A DNA stretch of 12,223 nucleotides from Pavlovales sp. CCMP2436 (GCA_026770615.1 MU631475.1:211156-223378), one strand, 5' to 3'. Positions 1 to 7,101 are shown, counted from the stretch's first letter. Numbers and translations: made by a program. The notes: generated by a model from the sequence alone, not told the origin.

Positions 1-106
1 GCGGCGCGTGCCGTCAGCGCGCCTTGTTGGTCGCGGCGCGTGCCGTCGGCGCGCCTTGTTGGTCGCGGCGCGTGCCGGCAGCGCGCCTTGTTGGTCGCGG
101 CGCGTG
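1..106. repeat. 32-bp GC-rich tandem repeat, 3.3 copies
   Basis: A 32-bp unit beginning GCGGCGCGTGCCGTCAGCGC and ending CTTGTTGGTC starts at 1, 33 and 65, with a partial fourth copy at 97-106. Copies differ by one to three bases. The array reaches the window edge, so its true length is unknown. The unit is not a multiple of three, so it would shift frame if translated. It looks like a minisatellite. Confidence 0.9.
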
Positions 107-385
107 ATGGTGAACCAGGACGTGTAGATGCCTTAGAGAGCGGAGCACCGCCACGCTTCTGAAGATGGGACCCTCGAAGGTGCCGACCTTGCGTACGGCG
201 CCGTAGGGCGGGGTTTACATGAAGCCATATCACAATGTCGGAGACGAAGCCCATGCTGCTATTTATTGCGATTAAACGCCAAGATTCTCTCTATTTCTCT
301 ATTCTATTTTCTGAGGTTAGTTTTAAATAAGATCGAGTTTAGGTCCGGCGTGGCACTTGCGTTGCCTTTAAACCTCCAAACTTGA
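107..385. other. Spacer upstream of the membrane-protein gene
   Basis: The left half (107-250) is moderately GC-rich. On the minus strand it is open from an ATG at about 253 to the window edge, but without a recognisable product and running into the 32-bp array. The right half (255-385) is AT-rich with pyrimidine runs and would suit the 5' UTR or promoter of the gene starting at 386 or 488. No confident TATA box or other site can be assigned. Confidence 0.4.
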
Positions 386-1742
386 ATGAATCTCGGCGAA
401 ATTTCTACTTCATCTGCGAAATTCCTAGAAATTCATCTGCGTCAAGGGGTATCTGCGTCACAGATCCGGGCGCGGTCGGACTCGGCAATGGCCCAGAGTA
501 GCACTGACGGGCACAGGGATCTCGATATCGATGCCGATGCGGCGTTCAAGCCGGCGTCTCGCTTTGCTTTCGGGCCACTGTTGGTCGCGCTCTTTTCTCT
601 CTCGCTGGAGGTGATCGGCGTGATGGCCGTGTCGGTCGCTTCAGCGGTGTGGTATGCCAACGAGCTTGTTGGTGGCAGGTCTCTCGCTGTGCTCGGCTAC
701 GTCTTGACGATCATGCTGCCGAACGTCGCGATTCTTGGCCTGCTCTTTCTGACATGTGCCAACGCGTACAAGGCGCGCGCGTTCAGTCGCCTTCACGATC
801 ACGGAGTTCTCGTGATGTCCGACGCAAAATCGTTCTCGTGGGCATCGTGGCAGTCCGCGATCATCGTCACCCTTTTCGTGCAAATCCTTCTGGTAGGCAT
901 TGCGTCTGTTCTCGACTTTGTGCGCGGCGGCATGAGTGTCTTCGAAATGGTCGCCAAATGGGGCGCTGTCGCTGCCTGCAGCTTCCTGCTGATCTTGCGC
1001 ACTTGGGAGACGGCGAGCGCCACGCATGACTCTGCGAGCGTCCGCGACGACGCCAGTTTCGCGCAATACAAGCAGAAGGTCAACAGCCTGGTGCTGGTGC
1101 GCGAGCAGTTGCTCGATTCGTGGTTGGTCTTTGACCACCTCCTCGCCGAAGAGTACCGTGCAAGGAACAAGGCCGAGAAGGTATAATATTTATAATGACG
1201 TGCGCTCTGCGCAGCTCGCCCAGCCTGAGCCTCACTAATGAGGTCGGCAATCTCCTTCCCCCGGCCCCGAGACCCCGATCGGGGTCTCTAGCCGGTGGGC
1301 AAGGGTGACTAATAATCCTCCTCTTATCTTAATAATCTCCTTCTTCATCTAGGCCCACGAGAAGGCCCACAAGGACATACGCTGGGCTCACCCTCTCGAC
1401 CCTCTCGACTTCCCCCGGCTCAACTTTAACACCATCGTCGACCAGGTCAATGCGCGCACACCGCTGCGCTCATCGAAGGAACTTTTCGTCCTCCTCGAGG
1501 CCACTAAATTGGGCTGGTCCCCGAGCACGTCTGCATCCACTGCGCATTCCATGACCAAGCTGAACGCGAAGATTGTATTCCTTACACCGCTCGCGTGGGC
1601 GCTAGGTTTCTCGCGCGCAGTGGATGCAGGCGATATTGCATTTAACAAGACGCTCAGGAACATCATGAAGTGGGCGATTGTCGCCTTTTTTGTGGCGTTC
1701 GTTGGTTCCGGTACGTGGTACATATCGGAGGCACTCTCTTGA
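386..1742 (+). CDS. Multi-pass membrane protein of unknown function, two exons
   Basis: Exon 1 is 386-1180 and exon 2 is 1353-1742, joined in phase 0 across a 172-nt intron; without splicing the frame stops at 1184-1186. The product is about 394 residues, or about 360 if the ATG at 488 is used. That ATG has G at -3 and +4, while the ATG at 386 has a weak context, and 386-487 reads like UTR. Hydrophobic stretches lie near residues 62-91, 99-128, 151-178, 188-207, 338-351 and 368-393, which suggests four to six membrane spans. Between the fourth and fifth is a charged, helix-prone region with KAEKAHEKAHK across the splice junction. The protein ends just after the last hydrophobic segment with a TGA at 1740-1742. 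I recognise no family and see no catalytic motif. Function is unknown; membrane location is inferred from hydrophobicity alone. Confidence 0.75.
1181..1352 (+). repeat. Introner-like intron in the membrane-protein gene
   Basis: The intron begins with the unusual donor GTATAA and ends TTCTTCATCTAG. A branch-site-like TGACTAAT lies about 45 nt before the acceptor, followed by a pyrimidine-rich tract. Removing it joins two open frames in phase 0. Its two ends, including both splice sites, match the reversed copy at 4025-4167: left block with ATGACGTGCGC and GCGCAGCTCGCC, right block with GTGACT and AATAATCCTCC. The middles differ. The centre folds into a strong hairpin on the perfect 20-bp palindrome at 1269-1288, extended by CCGGC/GCCGG at 1261-1265 and 1291-1295. 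Matching of repeat ends to splice sites fits an introner element. No terminal inverted repeat is evident. Confidence 0.75.
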
Positions 1743-1840
1743 TTCAATCGAGGCAGCCTATATCGGGTCGTGGTATCAGCCTCCGCGGTCCGCTCAGTTC
1801 CAGGGTTACTTAGATACCTTCATATTTCCGAAACGGTTTT

Positions 1841-2026
1841 CAGATGTCGCGGGCAATGAGAAAGGCGATTTTGAGACTAGGCTACTCCCCTGCTGAGGCT
1901 CAGTTTCTTAGCAAATTACATACAAACAATGGTTAAGTTGAGCTTAAGTTACGATTGAAGTGCAAAAAAAACTAGGCTTGCAGTTTCTTAACGGTACGGT
2001 TGAATCTTATTGCCCGCGACCACCTG
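1841..2026 (+). mobile_element. MITE-like element, copy 1 (diverged)
   Basis: This is the most diverged of three related copies. The left end CAGATGTCGCGGGCAATGAG and the right end, reading inward as CAGGTGGTCGCGGGCAATAA, are inverted repeats. Internal blocks shared with the other copies include CTCAGTTTCTTAGCAAATT, ACAAACAATG and CAGTTTCTTAAC. TA follows the right end at 2027-2028, but the left flank is TT, so the target duplication has decayed. It is 186 bp with no coding capacity, and lies just downstream of the membrane-protein gene, possibly in its 3' UTR. Confidence 0.75.
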
Positions 2027-2028
2027 TA

Positions 2029-2590
2029 GAACAAGAACTAACTCACACCGCCCGCCGCAGGCGCCCCGCTGGAGGCGATTTCGCTTGCGAAAAAAAAAAA
2101 TCGGCCCGTTATAATTGAATTAAATATATTTACACACATCACTTGTTGATATAGAGCCTCTCCGCTGATTATTTTCTTGATAAAGCAGGGGTCTTGGCAA
2201 GATATGGTATCTATTTTGTATTCGACTTTTTTTTATAAAGATCCCGCTCAAACAAAAGAAGACGCCTGCGGCGCTCGCCTGCGGCGCAACCCCCCCCCCC
2301 CCAATCGTAGATCGTGGATCGTATAGAAAACGTGATTTTTATTATTTATAAGCCTATCTTATAAACACTGGTGAACACTGGTAACTATCTAACTAAAGAC
2401 TGAACATATTACTCTTAACTGCTAAGTTTGAATTTGTGAATTTATTGTATTACTGATGAATTTATTATATGGTAATAAAGTAGGAATCCTGCTGTTCCGA
2501 TACGCAAAACGAAGGCGGATTGCAAGTGATTTATCGGACTAGTCCGTATGAAGTAGGAAAATTGTTACAGACGCGTTTAAGTACTTACGG
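2029..2590. other. AT-rich spacer with simple sequence
   Basis: No gene is supported here. The stretch is mostly AT-rich. It has an A10 run near 2091, a C13 run at 2290-2302, a direct repeat of GCCTGCGGCGC at about 2267-2290, and small repeats such as ATCGTAGATCGTGGATCGTA. GCCGCAGGCG near 2053 is the inverse of the CGCCTGCGGC blocks near 2265-2285, so an eroded inverted-repeat element may span about 2050-2290; this is weak. A short hairpin with ends TTCCGATA/TATCGGA lies at 2495-2538. Confidence 0.5.
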
Positions 2591-2642
2591 GAGAAGGCGT
2601 GACGATGCGCGCGCGCGAGAAGGCGTGACGATGCGTGCACGC
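2591..2642. repeat. 26-bp tandem duplication
   Basis: GAGAAGGCGTGACGATGCG starts both units, at 2591-2616 and 2617-2642. The units differ only at two positions in the following alternating GC stretch. The duplication sits in a GC-rich island within an otherwise AT-rich spacer, with no coding evidence. Confidence 0.9.
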
Positions 2643-2812
2643 GAGGCGGCTCGGTGCAGATCTTGGGGGTGCCGGCGCAGCTCCTCTCTTTTGAAAAAAA
2701 GACCGGCAGCGGGCACTTTGAGGAAGGGGCATGCGAGGCATGTGGGATTGTGGGAGGCTAGCACTATGAAAACGGCGGAGGTAAAGTAACTGATCGCTGC
2801 CTCCACTTCCGA

Positions 2813-3129
2813 TTCGAGGATGGTGGGGGTATTGGTGAAGGTTGGTGAAGGTTGAAATAACAACCTTCACCATTCGTTCGCACACTGAGAGGCCTACTGC
2901 GGACCTCTATCATTTTGGTGAAGGATGAAGGATTTCTCTCTAAAAAAAGTTTTTGGGATTTTTTTTAACCTGTGAGTATGGCACTCCATAGCCAGCGGGA
3001 CGGGATCGCCCAAGAAATACTTTTCGGGCGAAAAGCCTTCATCCTTCACCAAAATGAGCGGTCCGCAGTAGGCCTCTCAGTATGCGAACGAATGGTGAAG
3101 GTTGTTTTCAACCTTCACCAATCCTCGAA
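2813..3129. mobile_element. Fold-back element with terminal hairpins
   Basis: The arms at about 2813-2931 and 3036-3129 are inverted copies of one another. Both carry the block with CATTCGTTCGCA, CTGAGAGGCCTACTGCGGAC, CATTTTGGTGAAGGATGAAGG and the outer TTCGAGGA. The left arm has an extra TGGTGGGGGT and a short GGTGAAGGTT duplication. Within each arm the end is itself a hairpin, GGTGAAGGTTG...CAACCTTCACC, so a single strand would fold into a long stem with two side hairpins. The roughly 105-bp loop has no coding capacity. It resembles a fold-back or MITE-type element; no target-site duplication is clear and I do not recognise the family. Confidence 0.8.
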
Positions 3130-3548
3130 GTCAGTCGGAGTCGATCGAGAGAAGGTGTGCCGATATCGAGGCAAGCCCCCACCAAGTGCAGGCCGCGCCT
3201 TCAGCCACTTTCTGCTCAAACACCAACAATCCGAACTTATGACCAATATCTTCCAGTGTGCCCGCGGGCCCCCAGTGTGCACAAAGCCCCCTTTTTCAAA
3301 AGATGCTGGGTTTTAAGCCACGCGCCCCTTCCCGCCCCCGCCCGCGCTCCCCCGAGGCCCTCCCCACGTTTGCCCCCCAAACCGCCCCGCACCAGTACGT
3401 TTCCCCCCAAAACACCCCCTCCTCCCCTTTTCACAATTTTATTTTTTATATTATTTTTAAACGACCGTCGCCCCTTCCGATACTCCCAGTCCTGGACCTG
3501 TTTTCAGTATGGAAGTCCATAAGTAATTTATCGGAAGCCCCGCACTGG

Positions 3549-3550
<2 letters not shown>
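3130..3550. other. C-rich spacer without a gene
   Basis: The first part is unremarkable. From about 3316 to 3428 the plus strand is almost purine-free over long runs (C-rich, with CCCCGC and CCCCCCAAA motifs), followed by an AT-rich patch at 3434-3462. The plus-strand frames that read through here give proline-rich low-complexity peptides and show no family. A short inverted repeat CTTCCGATA/TATCGGAAG lies at 3474-3537 and resembles the hairpin at 2495-2538. Confidence 0.5.
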
Positions 3551-3551
<1 letters not shown>

Positions 3552-3596
<45 letters not shown>

Positions 3597-3598
3597 AC

Positions 3599-3629
<31 letters not shown>

Positions 3630-3634
3630 TATAC
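3552..3634. repeat. TA dinucleotide microsatellite
   Basis: About 83 bp of alternating TA, interrupted by TCTACATA near 3593-3600 and by ACATA near 3623. Any frame across it encodes only Tyr-Ile repeats and is not evidence of a gene. Its length is prone to slippage and assembly error. Confidence 0.95.
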
Positions 3635-3647
3635 CAAATCAACTTTT

Positions 3648-3709
3648 AAGCGTCCAATGGGCGCCATCATCAGCACGAAGACCAAGGGCACGCAGGCTCC
3701 AACAACATT
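3648..3709 (-). pseudogene. Possible exon remnant, minus strand
   Basis: Read on the minus strand, an acceptor-like GTGACTAG near 3710 is followed by an open frame with the hydrophobic segment VVGACVPLVFVLMMAPIG, then GATTTG and a GTATAT donor-like site that runs into the TA microsatellite. The donor resembles the GTATAA of the introner in the first gene. There is no start, stop or family match. This may be debris of a minus-strand membrane-protein gene, or chance. Confidence 0.2.
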
Positions 3710-3789
3710 GACTAGTCACACTGATAAATACACCCAGACAAACAGACCTCGGACTCACGCCCATTCGCGTCGATACGCCGCTATAGATA

Positions 3790-3955
3790 CAGGGGATCGC
3801 GGGCAATAAGAAACCGTCGTGTTAAGAAATTGAGCCTCGTTTTTTGCCCTTCAATAGTAATTTTAACCAGAATTTAACAATTATTTGTATGTAATTTGCT
3901 AAGAAACTCAGCCTCGGCCTCAAAAAGCGCCGTTCTTATTGCCCGCGATCCCCTG
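3790..3955 (-). mobile_element. MITE-like element, copy 2 (best preserved ends)
   Basis: A 166-bp element with near-perfect terminal inverted repeats of at least 23 bp. Each end reads CAGGGGATCGCGGGCAATAA from outside inward, and the element is flanked by TA at 3788-3789 and 3956-3957. It lies in the opposite orientation to copies 1 and 3. Internally it has two direct copies of AAGAAA(C/T)T(C/G)AG, TTTGTATGTAATTTGCTAAG, and no coding capacity. TA duplication and length fit a non-autonomous Tc1/mariner-type element; the family is inferred from these features only. Confidence 0.85.
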
Positions 3956-4024
3956 TACACAACAACATCGGCTCACACTTCAGAGGAACCAAACCACTTA
4001 TCCCAGGCCAACAACCGCAACCAC

Positions 4025-4167
4025 CTTAGATGAGGAGAGAGTTTTTTTAATATAAGTGGAGGATTATTGAGTCACTCCGCCGCCTGGGACTAGACCATGG
4101 GCGGGAGATTACCGCCCCCGACGGTTAGGCGAGCTGCGCATTAGCGCACGTCATTTTAATTTTATAC
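4025..4167 (-). repeat. Second introner-like copy, outside a clear gene
   Basis: On the minus strand this 143-bp sequence starts GTATAAAATT and ends CTCTCCTCATCTAAG. It shares the blocks ATGACGTGCGC, TGCGCAGCTCGCC, GTGACT, AATAATCCTCC and CTTAT with the intron at 1181-1352, in the same order and spacing at both ends. The central region differs but is again GC-rich and partly self-complementary. The acceptor is CTAAG instead of CTAG. Downstream on the minus strand a short open stretch (16 codons, WLRLLAWDKW...) precedes a stop, but no gene can be established. Confidence 0.7.
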
Positions 4168-4245
4168 GGTGATTTGTCGGCGCGCGGCGGCGGTACAAAC
4201 AATGTAAACTCTATGTAAATGCATGGCTCGATGCGTAAAAATCTA

Positions 4246-4326
4246 AAACCAGTTTGGAAACACTCAGTTTATAAATAGCCATAGGTAAAAACTCAAACCA
4301 GTTTGGAAACACTCAGTTTATAAATA
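4246..4326. repeat. 49-bp tandem duplication
   Basis: AAACCAGTTTGGAAACACTC followed by AGTTTATAAATA occurs at 4246-4277 and again at 4295-4326, identical over 32 bp; the 17 bp between are less conserved. It lies in an AT-rich stretch between the second introner copy and MITE copy 3. No gene is supported here. Confidence 0.9.
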
Positions 4327-4392
4327 ACTAAAAGCGAAAATCTACAATAACGACGACGACGGCAACCCCGACGAGTGGGCTGAGGGCGCGTA

Positions 4393-4554
4393 CAGAGGAT
4401 CGCGGGCAATAAGAACGGCGCTTTTTGAGGCGCTGAGTTTCTTAGCAAATTGCATACAAACAATGCTTAACTTTGCTTAAATTACGTACAAACAATGCAA
4501 AAAAAGAGGCTCAGTTTCTTAACACGACGGTTTCTTATTGCCCGCAATCTCCTG
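4393..4554 (+). mobile_element. MITE-like element, copy 3
   Basis: A 162-bp copy flanked by TA at 4391-4392 and 4555-4556. The ends are CAGAGGATCGCGGGCAATAA at the left and, reading inward, CAGGAGATTGCGGGCAATAA at the right. Internal blocks match copy 2 reversed: CGGCGCTTTTTGAGGC, CTGAGTTTCTTAGCAAATT, ACAAACAATGC twice, CTCAGTTTCTTAACACGACGG. It has no coding capacity. Confidence 0.85.
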
Positions 4555-4598
4555 TATCACCTCCGCAGGGAGACACGGTTTGGGATCGGCGCCTAAGT

Positions 4599-4634
4599 AT
4601 GCCGCCTGGGTGACTACATGCCGCCTGGATGACT
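4599..4634. repeat. 19-bp tandem duplication
   Basis: ATGCCGCCTGGGTGACT and ATGCCGCCTGGATGACT occur 19 bp apart in the short stretch between MITE copy 3 and the 5' LTR. I see nothing else in that stretch (4557-4699), including no gene. Confidence 0.85.
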
Positions 4635-4699
4635 GAACGTCGTCGCGCCTACACGCTCGGAGTCGACCACTTCTGAGACAGAATGTCTGCAACCCACTG

Positions 4700-5010
4700 T
4701 GTCGGGAGCCCAAGTGTTTCATACACTTTGGCTCTGTCCGGTTTGCCATCAGACTGCCCGGATTTTAATATCCCGGGCCCAGCTGCCGTCTCAAATCGTC
4801 TACGGCTGCTCTCGACGCCTCTTCAGCTCTCTTGGGCAGGGTCTCTTACTTACTAAGAGACCTTGTGACACAGCTTCAGACCACCTACTCTGTGTCGTAT
4901 CGCCCTACGCCTCTTAGCTGTTCCTGCTCTCTTCCTTAGCCGCTTTACCGCGACTCGGACTCGATCCCCCCTAGCTCTCGCTGCAGACCTCGCACTCTCG
5001 CATCCTAACA
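4700..5010 (+). repeat. 5' LTR
   Basis: This 311-bp repeat runs from TGTCGGGAGCCC to CGCATCCTAACA and is about 96% identical to 10338-10646. Inside are a hairpin AAGTGT..ACACTT near the start, a near-palindromic CCCGGATTTTAATATCCCGG, and a stem TCTCTTA-CTTAC-TAAGAGA. The TTTTAATAT could serve as a TATA-like element, but the U3/R/U5 borders cannot be placed. Confidence 0.95.
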
Positions 5011-5022
5011 TGGTGGACCCTC
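5011..5022 (+). promoter_or_regulatory. Candidate primer binding site
   Basis: TGGTGGACCCTC starts immediately after the LTR. The opening TGG pairs with the CCA end of a tRNA, and the full site would pair with a tRNA ending GGGTCCACCA. This differs from the TGGTATCAGAGC site common in plant copia elements, so another tRNA is likely the primer. The assignment rests on position and TGG only. Confidence 0.55.
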
Positions 5023-5044
5023 AGGACTATCGAGAGGTTAGCGG

Positions 5045-5334
5045 TGTTGAACGCAAGCACGAGCTAAGAGAGGATTGGAGTCCGAGACGCGGTGAGCGTC
5101 GAAGGCAGCTAGAGAAAGAGAGTCATGAAGAGTCAAGATGCAGAGAGCTGCAGTAAAGAGCAGTGAGGCGGCGCTGAAGCTGTGTCACAAGATCTCTTAG
5201 TAAGTAAGAGAACCTGATGAAATGCGATGAACAGGCAACGAAGCAGCCGTAGAAGACTCGAGAAGGGGCTGGGATATTTCAATCTCGGGCAGTCCGATAG
5301 GGTACCAGACAGAGCCAGGAGTAGGCTCCCGACT
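5045..5334 (-). repeat. Decayed inverted LTR inside the retrotransposon leader
   Basis: Read on the plus strand, this is a diverged reverse complement of the flanking LTRs. GCTGAAGCTGTGTCACAAG followed by TCTCTTAGTAAGTAAGAGA matches the reversed LTR almost exactly. Further matching blocks are GAGTCCGAG, GCAGCCGTAGA, CTGGGATATT, CGGGCAGTC, CAGACAGAGCC and GGCTCCCGAC at the end. Divergence is much greater than between the two outer LTRs, so it comes from an older or different family member. It ends within a few bases of the first gag-like codon, and gag has no ATG upstream of that point. Confidence 0.85.
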
Positions 5335-5336
5335 AG

Positions 5337-6918
5337 GGCTTCGAGTTCCACGGAGGCGCGTCGGCAGGGTCGCGCTTCAACCACTTCAATCTGCGCGACC
5401 CGGCCCACTTCCCTATCTGGGTGGCGATGCTTCTCACGTACATGCAGTCGGACGAGAAGATCGACCTCTCGTGCGTCTTCACCAAGCCGCCCCCCTTCGA
5501 CCCGCTCGAGGCTGACCCCGTGATCGTCTCCCTCTACTACCCCGACCCCGAGGCGATCAGCGATGACGGCAAGCAGACCTACCCGAAGAGCGAGGCTGAC
5601 CCCGCCTTTGTCAAGGCGGTCAAGAAGTACCACCGTATGCTTACCTCGCAGTGCAAGGCTCAGGACATCATCACCCATGCCGGACCAGCGCATCCTGACG
5701 CACGTCATGCACAAGGCCTACGGCGCCAAGCGCGGCAGCTCCGTCTCGCTGGCTCTGGTTTTCAACACTCTCAAGCACCACTGCGTCGGCCTCTCCGGCA
5801 CGTCCAAGGCCGCCTCTATGCTTAACCTCATCTCGCTTCAGCGCTCGCACAGGGAGAGCGTGCTCCAGTGGCTCGACCGTGTGCAGCGCGCCTTCAATTC
5901 AATCTCGCACCTTCCCTTCAAGCTCGAGGATCTGGTCTTGTTCATCTCGCTGCGCGGGCTTGGCGAATCTTACTCCTCACTCGTGCAGTCGACCATTAAC
6001 GACCCAGCCAATGAGCGGCACCTCGCTTCCGACGTCCTCGCGACCCTGCGCGAGAACCTCGCCGCCATCACGATGCTTTCCAACACTAACGGCGCCGACA
6101 GGCGCAGCGTGAACGTGATCACTTACGGCGTGGACTCTAACCGCAGCTCCAACAATTCGCGCGGCGCGGCGCGTGGCGGGCGCGGCAACCTCGCGCAGGG
6201 CGGGCGCGGTAATGGTCGTAAGCCCCCGTCGAGCCGCCCCGCCCTTCCTTCCCCCAAGCAGGCCGCGCGCGACGAACGCCCTCGCGACGAGCGCCCTCCT
6301 TCGTGCTACATGTGCAAGCTTCACAACCAGGCCTCCGACCACCACCCGCGCGACTGCCCTGCTGCTTCCTACTACGGCAACCCCTCGGTCAAGGCGGTCG
6401 ACTTCGACGAGCAGACGCAGCAGCTGCGCAAGAAGCCATCGTCCTTTGTCAACATGGTCCAGGTCTCGCGCAACCCGCACGGCCCCGACGATTCTGACGT
6501 GCTCGCTATCTCCTACGACGAGATTTACCCGCCGCTCTTCACCCGCAAGCTGCCGCACTTCGACAAGTTCGACTCGGCTGCCCTCAAGATGCTCGTCGTC
6601 GAGCACTTCGAGCGCTCCGCCGCTTACATCGCTTCCGACGCCAAGCCCTTCGAGCGCTCCGCCGTCTACATCGCTTCCAACATCCCCTTCAAGTTCATTG
6701 CCGGCAAGACCAAACCTCTCTTCAACTTCCTCGTGGTGATCGTTTTCATCTTCGTGTTCATCTCGACCATCTTCCTCTCGGCCATTGCAACGGCCAAGTC
6801 CTCCCACGCCTTCGCAATTGGCAACGGGCAGGAGATCATTAAGTCGAGCGGCCTGGCACAGCTGACCGACTACTTCGAGATCTCCAAGGTGTACTCCCTT
6901 CTCGGCAAGGGCTTCTAG
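5337..6918 (+). pseudogene. gag: Copia Gag, start codon lost and frameshifted
   Basis: A Gag-like frame opens right after a TAG at 5334-5336, at the border of the inverted LTR, and has no ATG until 5427, inside the conserved-looking part. It changes to the +1 frame at the CCC before the ATG at 5677, consistent with one extra base. The second frame has the helical capsid-type region (LQWLDRVQRAFNSI..., FISLRGLG), an RGG-like stretch at about 6157-6210, and a zinc-knuckle-like cluster C-X2-C-X8-H-X4-C at 6304-6357, longer than the usual C-X2-C-X4-H-X4-C. Downstream are a 14-residue tandem duplication (FERSAAYIASDAKP at 6607, repeated at 6649) and a strongly hydrophobic segment at 6721-6795. The frame ends in TAG at 6916-6918. 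Confidence 0.8.
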
Positions 6919-7095
6919 GACTCCCTCTCGCAGATGAGCGACTCGGGCCTCTTCGACTCCGGCTCGAAACTCAACCTCGGGCCGATGGACTACCTGCCCT
7001 TCCTGACCGACGTGCAGCCCACGAACATGCACGCTTCCGCTGCCAACTCCTCCAAGATCGTGTGCAAGTACAAAGGCCTCCTCTCTGTTGGCTAA
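6919..7095 (+). pseudogene. Copia aspartic protease segment, between two stops
   Basis: In the same frame as the preceding Gag part, between the TAG at 6916-6918 and a TAA at 7093-7095. FDSGSKLNLGPMDYLPF has the aspartic-protease active-site triplet DSG (Asp at 6955-6957) in a position normal for copia proteins. The usual DSGA(S/T)xH is altered: Ser replaces Ala and the His is missing. The segment then continues with a KGLL motif expected near the end of the domain. With a stop on either side it cannot be made as an ordinary polyprotein unless read through. Confidence 0.65.
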
Positions 7096-7101
7096 CGGCT
7101 G

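Noticed and set aside
1..106. CRISPR-like array
   Set aside because: The 32-bp units abut directly with no spacers, and the window is eukaryotic.
1..253. Minus-strand frame from an ATG near 253 to the window edge
   Set aside because: The peptide is basic low-complexity and runs through a 32-bp tandem array; no family or splice evidence.
1175..1370. GAGAAG on both sides of the intron as a target-site duplication
   Set aside because: The second GAGAAG lies six bases inside exon 2, and the region encodes a repetitive KAEKAHEKAHK, which explains the match.
1388..1747. Minus-strand frame of 119 codons
   Set aside because: It is antisense to exon 2 of the membrane-protein gene, which is supported by an in-phase splice junction and hydrophobic segments.
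3258..3809. 183-codon plus-strand frame
   Set aside because: It crosses the C-rich tract and the TA microsatellite (Tyr-Ile repeats), which are open by composition alone.
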